From Beijerinckia indica subsp. indica ATCC 9039 (GTDB taxonomy: Bacteria; Pseudomonadota; Alphaproteobacteria; Rhizobiales; Beijerinckiaceae), in NCBI RefSeq assembly GCF_000019845.1, contig NC_010581.1:2113501-2177500 (forward strand): DNA of 64,000 nt, written 5' to 3'. This document shows positions 18,015-27,040 of this stretch, in pieces. A program made the position numbers and the translations under genes. How positions within the stretch are numbered: position 1 is the stretch's first letter; every line of letters starts with the position of its first letter. The notes below the pieces were generated by a model. That model did no database searches. It saw nothing but the letters and a program-made list of their open reading frames with translations, and was not told the DNA's origin.

Positions 18015-20186
18015 ATGGCCAGCAAGCGGGCTTCCAAATCACTGACGAAAGGGGCAATCGCCCTGACCATCGGCGCCATGGCGGCCCTCGGTTTCCACGA
18101 GATGAACCTCGATGGAATAAGGCTCAAGGACAAGACGCCTGACGCCATTCCCCTCGACGGCCGCATGGAAACAGCCACACGTCCGGAAAAACCGGATGCC
18201 GGTCTTGAGACTGGTCTTGCCCCTGCCCTTCCCGAACCGACCCAAGAAGCGACCACCAAACTCACCCTGGACACACTCGGCCTCGACACAACCGGTCTGA
18301 ACGAGGCTCTGGATCTTTATCGCAAGGGTGATCTCGCCGCGGCGGACAAAGCCACTGGCACACTCGTCAAGGACGATACAGTCCGCACCGCGATCGAATG
18401 GATCGTTCTCCAACGCTTCTCAAGCGGATTTACCCGCCTGCAAGCCTTCGCCAAGGCGCATCCACAATGGCCCGCGCAGGACTGGCTGCGCAAGCGTTCC
18501 GAAGAAGCCCTTTATAACGAGCGCAAGGTTTCGCCGGAAGGCCGTGCTTTTCTCGAGGAGACGACCCCCAAGACGCCGGCGGGCAAGATCGCTCTCGCAC
18601 GTCTCATGATCCTGGACGACAAGCCGCAAGTAGCGGCGAAGCTCGTGCGCCAGGTCTGGCGGGAAAGCGATTTCAGCACCGCCATGGAAGCCAAGCTCAA
18701 AAGCGAATTCGGTTCCTTGCTCGAAAAGGCCGATTATAAGTACCGCGCCGAACGCTTTCTTTATAAAGAGCAAGGGGCCGAGGCCATGCGCCTTGCCTCG
18801 CTCGCCGGCCCGGACATGGTTCCCCTGGTGCGTCTGCGCATCGCTTCGTTCGAGGGAATCGCCAACGACAAGCTCTTTGCGGCCGTCCCCGCCAGCCTGC
18901 AAAATGACCCGGCTTATCTTTTCGCTCGCATCCAAAAATTGCGGCGCAGCGAAAAAATTACCGAGGCCGCGACCCTCATGCTCGGCGCGCCGCATGATCC
19001 CGCTCGTCTCGTCAATGGCGATGAATGGTGGGTGGAACGTCGGCTGATCGCCCGCAAGCTGCTCGATCAGAATGATGCCGCCACGGCCTATAAAATCTGC
19101 GCCGAACATTCGGCTGTCTCGCGCGACCTGCGTATCGAAGCCGAATTTCACGCCGGTTGGATCGCCTTGCGATTCCTGCATGATCCGGAAAAGGCCATGA
19201 CGCATTTCGCGCAAGCCGCGCAATTTGCCGAGACGCCGATTTCCATCGCGCGCGCGGCCTATTGGCAAGGCCGCGCCGCCGAAGACGACATGAGGGCCGA
19301 GGTGGCGGTCACCGCCAATGGATATTATGGAAAAGCCGCGCGGCAATCGGCGACCTATTACGGTCAGCTCGCGCGCACCAAGCTGGGTCTGCCCCTCGTG
19401 ACAGAGGCACCCGCCCGCCATGCGCTTTTGCCGGCGGAACAGGATCCCTCGATCCGCATCATCGCCCTGCTGCAAGCCCTGGATCAAAAGGATCTGGCGC
19501 AATCCCTGTCCATCGCCGCCGCGCAGCATTTGGAAGGCGACGGCCAGATGGCCGCCCTGGCTGATGTCGTCGACACCCAGCATGACGCGCATCTCGCTTT
19601 GATGATTGGCAAGCTCGCAGGCTATCGCGGCTACGCCTTGCAGAATCTGGCCTTCCCGACCTATGGCATTCCGAGTTTCGAGCCCTTGCCGAATTCGGCG
19701 GCCCGCTCGCTGGTCTATGCGATCGCGCGTCAGGAAAGCGCCTTCGACACCAAGGCCGTTTCATCGGCTGGAGCGCGTGGCGTCATGCAGATGATCGTCT
19801 CGACAGCACGCCGCACTGCCGAGCGCGCCGGCATTCCCTTCAATGAGACGCGCCTGCTTTCCGATGCCGCTTTCAACGCGCAGCTCGCGGCCGCGCATCT
19901 CGGCGATCTCCTCGCGGAACAACGCGGCTCCTGGATCTTGACCTTCGCCGCCTATAATGCCGGCGGCAAGAAGGTCAAACAATGGATCGATGCTTATGGC
20001 GATCCACGCGATCCGGCAGTAGATCCAATCGATTGGGTCGAGCGCATTCCCTTCACGGAAACCCGCAATTACGTCCAGAGAGTCGTCGAAAATCTCGCCA
20101 TGTATCAGCTTCGCTTCGGCGAGGATCATCGGGCTTTCGGCGAAGCCTTGCTGCGGCTCTCGCCGCCCAACCCCGTCAGATTGTAA
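18015..20186 (+). CDS. slt: soluble lytic murein transglycosylase
   Basis: Cleaves peptidoglycan glycan strands, forming 1,6-anhydromuropeptides, in the periplasm. An N-terminal hydrophobic segment (GAIALTIGAMAALGFH, about 13-28) exports or anchors it. A long alpha-helical superhelix (about 80-540) precedes a C-terminal SLT domain (about 560-710) with the catalytic Glu in AIARQESAFDTKAVSSAGARGVMQM, then FNAQLAAAHLGDLL, AYNAGGKKVKQWI and ETRNYVQRVVENLAMYQ. 723 residues is somewhat longer than E. coli Slt70, mainly from the N-terminal linker. AAGGGAACAG precedes the ATG. Confidence 0.93.
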   Translation: MASKRASKSLTKGAIALTIGAMAALGFHEMNLDGIRLKDKTPDAIPLDGRMETATRPEKPDAGLETGLAPALPEPTQEATTKLTLDTLGLDTTGLNEALDLYRKGDLAAADKATGTLVKDDTVRTAIEWIVLQRFSSGFTRLQAFAKAHPQWPAQDWLRKRSEEALYNERKVSPEGRAFLEETTPKTPAGKIALARLMILDDKPQVAAKLVRQVWRESDFSTAMEAKLKSEFGSLLEKADYKYRAERFLYKEQGAEAMRLASLAGPDMVPLVRLRIASFEGIANDKLFAAVPASLQNDPAYLFARIQKLRRSEKITEAATLMLGAPHDPARLVNGDEWWVERRLIARKLLDQNDAATAYKICAEHSAVSRDLRIEAEFHAGWIALRFLHDPEKAMTHFAQAAQFAETPISIARAAYWQGRAAEDDMRAEVAVTANGYYGKAARQSATYYGQLARTKLGLPLVTEAPARHALLPAEQDPSIRIIALLQALDQKDLAQSLSIAAAQHLEGDGQMAALADVVDTQHDAHLALMIGKLAGYRGYALQNLAFPTYGIPSFEPLPNSAARSLVYAIARQESAFDTKAVSSAGARGVMQMIVSTARRTAERAGIPFNETRLLSDAAFNAQLAAAHLGDLLAEQRGSWILTFAAYNAGGKKVKQWIDAYGDPRDPAVDPIDWVERIPFTETRNYVQRVVENLAMYQLRFGEDHRAFGEALLRLSPPNPVRL

Positions 20187-20201
20187 TCGTCCTCATCACG
20201 A

Positions 20202-20257
20202 AAGATCCAGCGCATCGGAGCTTCACGTTGAAGGCCAACCGATAGGCTGGATCTTTG
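20202..20257 (+). terminator. long hairpin after slt, probable terminator
   Basis: AAAGATCCAGC (20202-20212) pairs perfectly with GCTGGATCTTT (20247-20257), and an inner ATCGG/CCGAT pair (20215-20219 with 20240-20244) extends the stem. It begins 16 bases after the slt stop and ends in CTTT, so it is a terminator without a long T-run or a processed 3' end. Confidence 0.6.
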
Positions 20258-20390
20258 AAACGTATAGATGGATCTCAACAGGAAACCTCCCGGTAATCTG
20301 GTATAAGTCCCTGTTTCGACCCTGCCCGTTTGGATTTAAAGTTCGAAGGGAATCAACCCTTCCAGCTTCCTTCCGGTGAAAGGGGCCGCC

Positions 20391-21290
20391 ATGACCGCTT
20401 CGACCATTGCCGAGCCACCCGCTTTTACACACCGCTATTATACGAGTGCGGACGGATTGCGCCTGCATGTGCGTGATTATGCACCGCAAGGCGCTGTTGG
20501 TGTGCCCGTTGTCTGCCTATCGGGATTGACCCGCAATTCGACGGATTTCGATCCATTGGCGCAGGCGCTTGCCGGCGGATTGCATGGAGCCCCGCGCCGT
20601 GTCCTGGCCTTCGACTATCGCGGCCGCGGCCTTTCCGCTCATGATCCCGATTGGCAAAAATATACGCTTGCCGTGGAACATGGGGATATTCTGCGTGGTC
20701 TCGCGGAATTCAGCATCGAACAAGCCACCTTCGTCGGAACGTCGCGTGGCGGTTTGCATATCATGCTCATGGGCGTTCTCAGCCCTGCCGTTTTACACGC
20801 GGCTGTTCTGAACGACATCGGTCCGGTGATCGAACCAAAAGGCATCGCCCGGATTTGCGGTTATCTTGGCAAGACCAGATCCCCCACCTCTCTCGAAGAA
20901 GCCGTCGCCGCCTTGAAGGCCACGGTGCGTGACGATTTCCCTGCTCTTTCCGAAGCCGAATGGGAGATCTTTGCCCGCCAGACTTTCATGGATGAGCAAG
21001 GCCATTTCGGGGTGCGTTACGATCCCGCACTGAGCAAGCAATTCGAAGCGCTCAATCCCAACCAACCTTTTCCACCCGCCTGGCCGCAATTCGAGGCTCT
21101 TGCGAAAATCCCTCTGCTCGTCGTTCGCGGCGACCGTTCCGATCTCCTGTCGGATGAAACGTTGCGGGAAATGGCCGCGCGTCATCCCAACTGCGAAACC
21201 TATACGATCGCAGGCCAGGGCCATGCGCCACCCCTGATCGAGGCGCCAGTCATCGCCCGCCTGTGTCAGTTCATCGCCAAGGCAGGATGA
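20391..21290 (+). CDS. alpha/beta hydrolase
   Basis: 299-residue soluble alpha/beta-hydrolase-fold enzyme. VVCLSGLTRNSTDFDPLA forms the oxyanion strand, GTSRGGLHIML the nucleophile elbow (Ser), GDRSDLLSDE the acid, and GQGHAPPL the catalytic His. The frame opens at GTG 20376, but ATG 20391 has AAAGGGGC at proper distance and starts MTASTIAEPPAFTHRYYTSADGLRLHVRDY, like family members. Substrate unknown. It stands alone. Confidence 0.85.
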   Translation: MTASTIAEPPAFTHRYYTSADGLRLHVRDYAPQGAVGVPVVCLSGLTRNSTDFDPLAQALAGGLHGAPRRVLAFDYRGRGLSAHDPDWQKYTLAVEHGDILRGLAEFSIEQATFVGTSRGGLHIMLMGVLSPAVLHAAVLNDIGPVIEPKGIARICGYLGKTRSPTSLEEAVAALKATVRDDFPALSEAEWEIFARQTFMDEQGHFGVRYDPALSKQFEALNPNQPFPPAWPQFEALAKIPLLVVRGDRSDLLSDETLREMAARHPNCETYTIAGQGHAPPLIEAPVIARLCQFIAKAG

Positions 21291-21590
21291 ATCGCGCACG
21301 ATCATAAGGGCTCGCAGCATTGCTCCGAACCCGAATGAACGAGCGATGCTTCAGGAGATAGTGTGTCTCAGACCAGGGTCGCGAATGGGGGCCCATCGCT
21401 CATTCTTTATGATTCTGGAATCGCCTGAAAGCACGGGGCGTACTAATTCGCCGCTTGACGTGACCAAGTGAGCGACGAGGTGCCTACCAGGCGGAACATG
21501 CCGGGCGGAACAATAAAAAAGGCCTTTTCCAATCGCGATTGGAAGAGGCCTTGATCCTATCAAGCGCTCTTTGAGCAAGCGTCTCGCTGA
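21291..21590. other. intergenic, holds the porin terminator
   Basis: Between two convergent genes. Besides the terminator at 21515-21550, nothing is recognised. Confidence 0.5.
21515..21550 (-). terminator. Rho-independent terminator of the porin gene
   Basis: On the minus strand a stem of about 14 bp (GGCCTCTTCCAATC with GATTGGAAAAGGCC, one G-U pair, loop GCG) is followed by TTTTTTATTG. It begins about 40 bases after the porin stop codon. A textbook terminator. Confidence 0.92.
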
Positions 21591-23141
21591 TCAGAAAGCA
21601 CGCTGCACGCGAATACGGGTTTCATATTCATTATTATTGCTCTTGAAGGCTGGCAGGCCCGCTGCTCTCAAGGTCGTATCCGAAGCCAAGCCAACCGGAC
21701 GCGTCTGATCCAGGTGGATATACATGAATTCGGCACCGATATCGAAGCCACGCAACGGCGTCCAGATCAAGTTGGTACCGACACGGCCTTCCTTAAGATT
21801 GGAGACACCAACGGCGCCACCGACACCTGCCACCGCATTGTCCGAATAATGAACTTCCGCATAAGATCCGAACACAGCGGAGCTCAAGGTCGGAATCCAA
21901 TAATGCTTGTAGGCGCCGACAAAGGCCCATCCCCATTGCTGCTCGCAGGAGCCGGCTCCGGTGAAGACGCAATCAGAATTGATCTGCGGATTCCATCCGA
22001 ACGAATAATCTTCGGATGTAATACCGGAGCCCATATAACGATTTTGGCCCACCGCACCATAAGCATAGGAAATATTATTGCCTGCAATATAGCTGAAGGC
22101 ACCTTTTTCATAGGCCGCTTGCAGCCATAATTTATCGCCCTTGGCAATCACATCAGCATTGAGCTGGACGCCGCCTTGCAGAGCAAATCCATAGGAATTG
22201 CTGGTGTTATTGGGGAAGGCATAGGTTGTCGGCGGGACCGAGAGCGCGGTAGCCGGAAAGAGCGTCGCGCGCACCTGATGCGCCGCCGCCGAAAACTGGA
22301 CAGCACCCCAAGGTTGATCGAGACGGACGTTGCCGACGATATCGGGGACACGCGTCCCGCCGGGCATGGCCTGTGAGCCGGCAACTGTGCTGCCAATCGC
22401 GGCGCGGCGAGAAGGCTGATCTTCTAAGGAGAGGGACGCCGACCATCCGTCACCGAATGTCGCCGTATAGGACAAAAGAGCAACCGTTGCATTGGAACCA
22501 CGCAAGTTCGCGAAGTTGTAGGCATCGGCATAGAAATCGAAGAGCGATTGGGCGCGACCCGCTGTCAAACCGGCGAATTGGATAAAGGCTTTGTTGACGA
22601 TGGTTGTCTCGCGCGGAGCGGTGGTTCCGGCTGTCCCGTTCCAGCTATTGCCGAGCTGCCCACCGCTACCGGTCGCAGCATTGTCGCTCGAGCCATAATA
22701 AGCATCGACGCGCAGAAAGGTCCGCACCGTACCCCATTCCGATTTCGTGCGCGCGTCCAGTTCGATGCGTCCCAAGGCGCCAAAACCATAAGCATCACGG
22801 GTACGGGCATTGGTATATTGTGCCGGGCTCGGGACAAAACCTCCCGCCGGGCGGGCGACGCCATTAGCGTAGAAAGCGCCACCGTTGATCGAATAGGACG
22901 CGTCGAAGCCGCGATATTCGGCGAGAACGAGGCCGCCAACTTTCAGACATGTCTCTGTGCCGGGCAGATAGAAAAAGCCCGCACCATAGGCATCGCAAAC
23001 GCGCACATATTCGACAGGCGCTGCTTTATTCCACGGAAGATCCGCGGCAGCGGCAGGCTCACTCAAACCAAGACCGGCGCCCAAAGCGCCCAAACCCATC
23101 AGTCCACGCACGAACCAGTGAGTCAACGTCAGCTTGGCCAT
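21591..23141 (-). CDS. outer-membrane porin, Rhizobiales type (PF02530-like)
   Basis: General diffusion porin of the outer membrane. I start it at ATG 23141, where a signal peptide begins (MAKLTLTHWFVRGLMGLGALGAGLGLSEPAAAAD); the frame runs to 23327 but that part is not protein-like. The mature N-terminus has the family hallmark VRVCDAYGAGFFYLPGTETCLKVGG with its two cysteines. Alternating aromatic and polar residues throughout indicate beta strands, and the protein ends in phenylalanine (RIRVQRAF), as outer-membrane barrels do. 516 residues is normal for the family. It is followed by a strong terminator, suggesting a monocistronic, probably abundant transcript. Confidence 0.93.
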   Translation of the reverse strand: MAKLTLTHWFVRGLMGLGALGAGLGLSEPAAAADLPWNKAAPVEYVRVCDAYGAGFFYLPGTETCLKVGGLVLAEYRGFDASYSINGGAFYANGVARPAGGFVPSPAQYTNARTRDAYGFGALGRIELDARTKSEWGTVRTFLRVDAYYGSSDNAATGSGGQLGNSWNGTAGTTAPRETTIVNKAFIQFAGLTAGRAQSLFDFYADAYNFANLRGSNATVALLSYTATFGDGWSASLSLEDQPSRRAAIGSTVAGSQAMPGGTRVPDIVGNVRLDQPWGAVQFSAAAHQVRATLFPATALSVPPTTYAFPNNTSNSYGFALQGGVQLNADVIAKGDKLWLQAAYEKGAFSYIAGNNISYAYGAVGQNRYMGSGITSEDYSFGWNPQINSDCVFTGAGSCEQQWGWAFVGAYKHYWIPTLSSAVFGSYAEVHYSDNAVAGVGGAVGVSNLKEGRVGTNLIWTPLRGFDIGAEFMYIHLDQTRPVGLASDTTLRAAGLPAFKSNNNEYETRIRVQRAF

Positions 23142-23614
23142 GCTTGTGCCGAGAAGATGTTCGTTCGAGCCCCCCCCGAGGACAGACCGCTCCCCATTGT
23201 TAAGATTAAGGCTGCGCGACACTTTTTCGCACCCCCTCATCCGCTTTTTTGGAGCAGCTATGATACCCCTCACTCTCAGCATGCTCATCCCCTCACGGCA
23301 GCGCTTCCAACCCACCCGCGTCGTCATGATGGTCCCACCCCCATCACGAAAAATCGCGAGACTCGAGCTTCACAACTTGATGAAGTTAATCTAACGCCCC
23401 TTTCTTTCAGGTCAAAAGACTCATTAGGGCTTGAGCTAAGTTCCAAGAATACTGTGACTTTCCCGCCACTTTTGAAAAACCCGGGAAAAACCCGCATGTT
23501 TTCGCCGAATTGGGGCTTTCCTTTTGTCCTTCAGGCTTGCGTTCGGCTCCCGCCTCGGGCATATCAAGGCCAACAGGCAAACAGCATCGCAATTGCGCCG
23601 TTTTGCGCCTGTGG
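23142..23614. other. intergenic, porin promoter region
   Basis: Upstream of the minus-strand porin and of tRNA-Ser. A 5' leader for the porin is likely. No gene was recognised. Confidence 0.4.
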
Positions 23615-23708
23615 GGAGACGTGGCCGAGAGGCTGAAGGCGGCGGTTTGCTAAACCGTTATAGGGTTGTAAAGCCCTATCGAGGGTTCGAATCCCTCCGT
23701 CTCCGCCA
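23615..23708 (+). tRNA. tRNA-Ser (GCU)
   Basis: Acceptor arms GGAGACG (23615-23621) and CGTCTCC (23698-23704) pair perfectly. The anticodon loop is TTGCTAA with anticodon GCT, and a long variable arm (TATAGGG...CCCTATC) is typical of class II serine tRNA. GGTTCGAATCC forms the T arm; discriminator G and CCA are encoded. Confidence 0.96.
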
Positions 23709-24197
23709 TTTTGATTGAAAACCTCCCGTAAAATCAATAGCTTAAGGAAATGCACCCTCCGCATGGGACATTTAAATTTGGACAGTGCCAGGTCCGAATC
23801 GTTCCCTTCCTTTTGCCGCAGCTCGGAAAAAGCGGGTTCCGAATCATCGGCCTGAATGCCATAACGCCCTCAATAGGAAGCCCTTTTAGCAATCTCTTCC
23901 TTATTCTCCGCTTAATTCTCTCAATAATGAAGCCGGGCTCGGCCAGCCGATCTAAAGTGGACTTGATCAACTGCCTCTCAATGTCTCATCACGAGCCAAA
24001 ATGCCCTCAGTCGTTCTCGCGTTTTCGCCTTAATTAGGGATCATGCACCTCAGGAAATGGGGCGGCGATCTTGCTTTATTGATCGGCGGGATTCAAGGAT
24101 GGGCTCGGTCTTGCCGATTTTCGTCCAGGGGGCGTTGCGTAAGTCATATGCCATTCCTTAATGGCAATAGAAGAATTCTCTGTCTCGAGGGCGCTCA
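23709..24197. other. intergenic after tRNA-Ser, nothing certain
   Basis: Open frames exist on both strands (23750-24037 plus; 23734-23970 minus, with several Cys near its C-terminus), but neither has a good ribosome site or a recognised family. The 3' side of a tRNA is a common integration site; I found no duplicated tRNA end or integrase here. Confidence 0.35.
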
Positions 24198-24875
24198 ATG
24201 TCATTTCGGCCTTCTGTCTTTTCACGCTCGAAATTTTTCTCCTCTCGTTACTTCCGTCTTTTCGAGACGCGCCGGCTTCCCCTGATGGGGCTTGTGGCAG
24301 GATTCGGCTTCAGCTTGGCCATGCAGGGCGTGGCCTTGGCTGCCCCCCTCGACCCAACCGGCCTCTGGTACACGACGGGAGAGGATTCGATCATCAAGAT
24401 CACTCCCTGCCTCGCCAATAATACGACCTTTTGCGGAACCCTGGTCTGGCTGAGAGAGCCGCTAGAAGACGGCAAACCCAAGGTTGATCATGAAAATCCT
24501 GACAAGGCCAAACGCACTCAGCCCATGATCGGGATCCAACTTCTGTCCGATCTGGCTGCCGAAAAGGACCTCTGGCGTGGCAAGGCCTATAATCCAGAGG
24601 ATGGCAGAACCTATAATATCACCTTTAAGGTCCTCCCTGCGAAGGGCCACGAGAAGGATAAGACTCCAGGGGACTCAGCTGAAATTGAAGGATGCATTCT
24701 GAGAATCCTCTGCAAGACAGACGGCTTTACCCGGGCCCATTCCATTCCTGGACAAGCCGATGCTACCACGTCGGCTCCCGCATCTCCGCATCCGGTGCCG
24801 TCGGCGACGGCCCCCAAACCGAGCGCTACCGCCCCAGCTACTGCACCTAAGCCCGCCAAGCCACCGGCTCATTGA
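24198..24875 (+). CDS. exported DUF2147 protein
   Basis: 225 residues with an N-terminal export signal (RLPLMGLVAGFGFSLAMQGVALAAP, about 28-52) and a DUF2147 domain starting LDPTGLWYTTGEDSIIKITPC and including FCGTLVWLREPLEDGKPKVDHENPD, GIQLLSDL, WRGKAYNPEDGRTYNITF and GCILRILCKTDGFTR. The domain is a periplasmic beta-barrel-like fold of unknown role. The tail (about 185-225) is Ala/Pro-rich low complexity. The exact start is uncertain: an internal ATG (MGLVAGFG) would give a shorter signal. It is followed 51 bp later by another exported protein. Confidence 0.82.
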   Translation: MSFRPSVFSRSKFFSSRYFRLFETRRLPLMGLVAGFGFSLAMQGVALAAPLDPTGLWYTTGEDSIIKITPCLANNTTFCGTLVWLREPLEDGKPKVDHENPDKAKRTQPMIGIQLLSDLAAEKDLWRGKAYNPEDGRTYNITFKVLPAKGHEKDKTPGDSAEIEGCILRILCKTDGFTRAHSIPGQADATTSAPASPHPVPSATAPKPSATAPATAPKPAKPPAH

Positions 24876-24926
24876 GGCACGAACTGACTGGAATGGTCTC
24901 TTCAAGACCATTCCGATGGTCATCTC

Positions 24927-25523
24927 ATGACTCTCCGCGTTCAGAATGTGAACGGAAACCCTAAGGCCGGAAAGTTGAGAAGGATGCGGATTGACGAATT
25001 GACCTGGCGCTTGAAATCTCGGTGCGCTCGTCGTTTCGCGATCATTCTGTTTATGGCGTCAATGCCCCTGTCGGTTGCGCGCGCCGAGCATGACATGACC
25101 AAAGGGAAACCGCCCCTGCCCCCCGTTCGCCCATCGGAGTTTCAGTCTCCGCTGAACGAGACGCCGATTCAATCGAATGCCGATACCGCTCCCAAAAATG
25201 CCGATACGGCCCCCAAGACAGCACCCAAGGCACCCGACAGTTCAACCGCAAAAATAGTGCCGTGGGACAGCAATCAAGGCCCTTCGCATGGTACTCAACC
25301 CGCGCTGCCCACAGCCTTGGCCCCGGAAGTTCCGCAAAAGACTGGTGCACCAGTGAATACGCCCACGCCCGCCAAGACGGCTAGCCTCCAACCCTTTAGC
25401 CTTCCACCCGCGTCACGGGCTCGCATGCATCAATGCGGGCTCGAATGGCAGCAGATGAAACTCTCCGGCGCGGCAACAAACAAAACCTGGCGTGTCTTCG
25501 CTCAGGCCTGCCTCAAGCAATAA
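24927..25523 (+). CDS. exported Pro/Ala-rich protein with conserved Cys C-terminus
   Basis: 198 residues. A hydrophobic export segment (RFAIILFMASMPLSVARAEHD, about 36-56) follows a basic N-terminus. The middle is low complexity, including the repeat NADTAPK-NADTAPK-TAPK. The last 35 residues (RMHQCGLEWQQMKLSGAATNKTWRVFAQACLK) look like a conserved small domain with two Cys that I have seen at the end of many Rhizobiales exported proteins; its role is unknown. It is downstream of the DUF2147 gene on the same strand and likely co-transcribed. Confidence 0.68.
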   Translation: MTLRVQNVNGNPKAGKLRRMRIDELTWRLKSRCARRFAIILFMASMPLSVARAEHDMTKGKPPLPPVRPSEFQSPLNETPIQSNADTAPKNADTAPKTAPKAPDSSTAKIVPWDSNQGPSHGTQPALPTALAPEVPQKTGAPVNTPTPAKTASLQPFSLPPASRARMHQCGLEWQQMKLSGAATNKTWRVFAQACLKQ

Positions 25524-25897
25524 GTTTTCTGATCTGTTCATCCAAGAGGTCGAACAAAACCCTTTGTCCCGGATGACGAAGACAAAGCGCATCGGCTTTA
25601 TCTCAAAAGTGAGGCTCACTCTTGAGGCCGATGCTCCAGAGATCATTGGCCCGAGACATCCAGGGTCCGGCTGAATTGAAACCAGCCCTCGCCATGTCCC
25701 ACCGCCCTGCATGGCCATGTCTCGCCCGACGATCGTCATCAAGGCGCACGCCGCAGGCTGGCGAGCATGACCGGATTGGATGCTCTTGCCATTATCAAGA
25801 CAATGAAGGACCCGAACCTTCGCGGATCCTCACAAATCTTTCCCTCTCAAACCTTCTGTCGGCGTAGACCAGCGCTCTCCATCCTTGCCCGCGCTGA
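25524..25897. other. intergenic, contains a strong hairpin
   Basis: Between two convergent genes. The hairpin at 25589-25634 is described separately; nothing else is recognised. Confidence 0.45.
25589..25634. repeat. 46-nt hairpin, possible REP-like element or terminator
   Basis: Outer arms GCATCGGC (25589-25596) and GCCGATGC (25627-25634) pair perfectly; inside them CTCAAAAGTGAG (25602-25613) pairs with CTCACTCTTGAG (25615-25626) with one mismatch. It lies between convergent genes. Its outer arm shares the GCATCGG core with hairpins near 20213 and 52350. Confidence 0.55.
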
Positions 25898-26404
25898 TCA
25901 ACCGTTGCCCGATGTAATCGGAGCCAGAATTTTCGGCTTGGCCGGCGCTCCCGCCTTCCTGGATACTTTCTTGATCACAGGGGCTTTCGTCGCGGGCTTG
26001 CTCACCGTCTTTGCCGCAACAGTCTTGGTCGCTGTCTTTTTGACGGCAGCTTTCTTCACCGCGGCTTTCTGCACGGTCGCTTTCGGGGCGGCTGTCTTTT
26101 TGGCGACGACCTTCTTGGCCGCTGTTTTCTTCACAGCCGCTTTTTTCTCGACGGTCTTTTTGACGGGGGCCTTCACGGCAACAGTCTTCTTCGCCGCAGT
26201 CTTCTTGGTTGCAGTGGCCTTCGCTGCAGTCGTCTTGACAGCGGTCTTCTTGGTCGCAGTCGCTTTGGTCGCGGTTTTGGGAGCCGTCTTCGTCACAGCG
26301 CTCTTCTTGACCGCAGCGGTTTTCTTCGTGGCGCTCGCTGGGGCCGCAGCTGATTTGGTCGCGGCTTTCTTCGCCGCTGGTGCTTTCGTGGTTGCCTTCA
26401 CCAT
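25898..26404 (-). CDS. histone H1-like Lys/Ala-rich DNA-binding protein
   Basis: About 168 residues made almost wholly of KKTA/KATA-type repeats (AAKKAATKSAAAPASATKKTAAVKKSAV...), like the C-terminal tail of eukaryotic H1 and bacterial H1-like proteins such as AlgP or HctB. It is expected to be disordered, very basic, and to bind DNA non-specifically. ATG 26404 (MVKATTKAP) follows GAGGGAATCC; the frame extends to 26461. The N-terminus lacks a folded HU-like domain. The last residues (SRKAGAPAKPKILAPITSGNG) are less repetitive. Repeat length probably varies between strains. Confidence 0.85.
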   Translation of the reverse strand: MVKATTKAPAAKKAATKSAAAPASATKKTAAVKKSAVTKTAPKTATKATATKKTAVKTTAAKATATKKTAAKKTVAVKAPVKKTVEKKAAVKKTAAKKVVAKKTAAPKATVQKAAVKKAAVKKTATKTVAAKTVSKPATKAPVIKKVSRKAGAPAKPKILAPITSGNG

Positions 26405-27040
26405 CTCTGGATTCCCTCTGTTCTTCCGCCAGTTGCTCTCGTGCCGACAAGAAGCGTTCATTAGCGTAGCGCGCTTCCCCGCACGTGCAAGTGGTCACCT
26501 CTTATCGAAACCACTATTCGCGCATGGTTTTACATGAAGAGATACACTAAAAATCAGAGGATGTGTGCGCGCTGGACAGACGTCACATGTATTCGGCAAC
26601 AGCCGCAAGCACGCAAAAGATTTGGCCGCGAAGACCTTTCGACGCCGAAAGAACAAGAGCACAAGAGCCTCAAAAGACCTTTAAGGCTTTTTGCCTATGA
26701 CTATAATCAATTGATATTATGAGATATATTCTTTATCGAGCCGATCCGTGAAAGCCTTGAGCTTGGACCTCTCCATCCTTGGAGTGGCTCTCGTCGAAAA
26801 GCTGGCCCCCACGCATGTCCGCCCAGAATACGAACGACCGCGAGATCATTCATGGGGCGATTGCGACGCATGCAACAATCGAAAAAAAATTTTCGCGCAA
26901 AGACAAAAAGGCCGTGCCAACGGCACGGCCAGCGCTCAAATTCGTGAACGGCTTCGACGAATCATCGTTGATTGATTCGCCATTCGGATGCAAAAGCCGA
27001 ATGCTTTTCAGCCGCCTCCGATCGTTCTCTCGTTCGATCG
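26405..27040. other. intergenic, AT-rich promoter region and gatB terminator
   Basis: Upstream of the histone-like gene (minus) and downstream of gatB (minus). AT-rich around 26690-26730. A terminator lies at 26905-26930. No gene was recognised. Confidence 0.45.
26905..26930 (-). terminator. Rho-independent terminator of gatCAB
   Basis: On the minus strand the perfect 9-bp stem GGCCGTGCC/GGCACGGCC with loop GTT is followed by TTTTTGTC. It lies about 110 bases after the gatB stop, with no gene between. Confidence 0.88.

Noticed and set aside
23709..24197. Possible integrated element after tRNA-Ser
   Set aside because: The 3' side of a tRNA is a typical integration site, but I found no integrase, no copy of the tRNA end and no mobile-element gene.
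25767..26537. 256-codon plus-strand frame rich in Phe, Val and Ala opposite the histone-like gene
   Set aside because: It is the mirror of AAG/GCC-type repeat codons of the minus-strand gene; it has no ribosome site and no protein-like variety.
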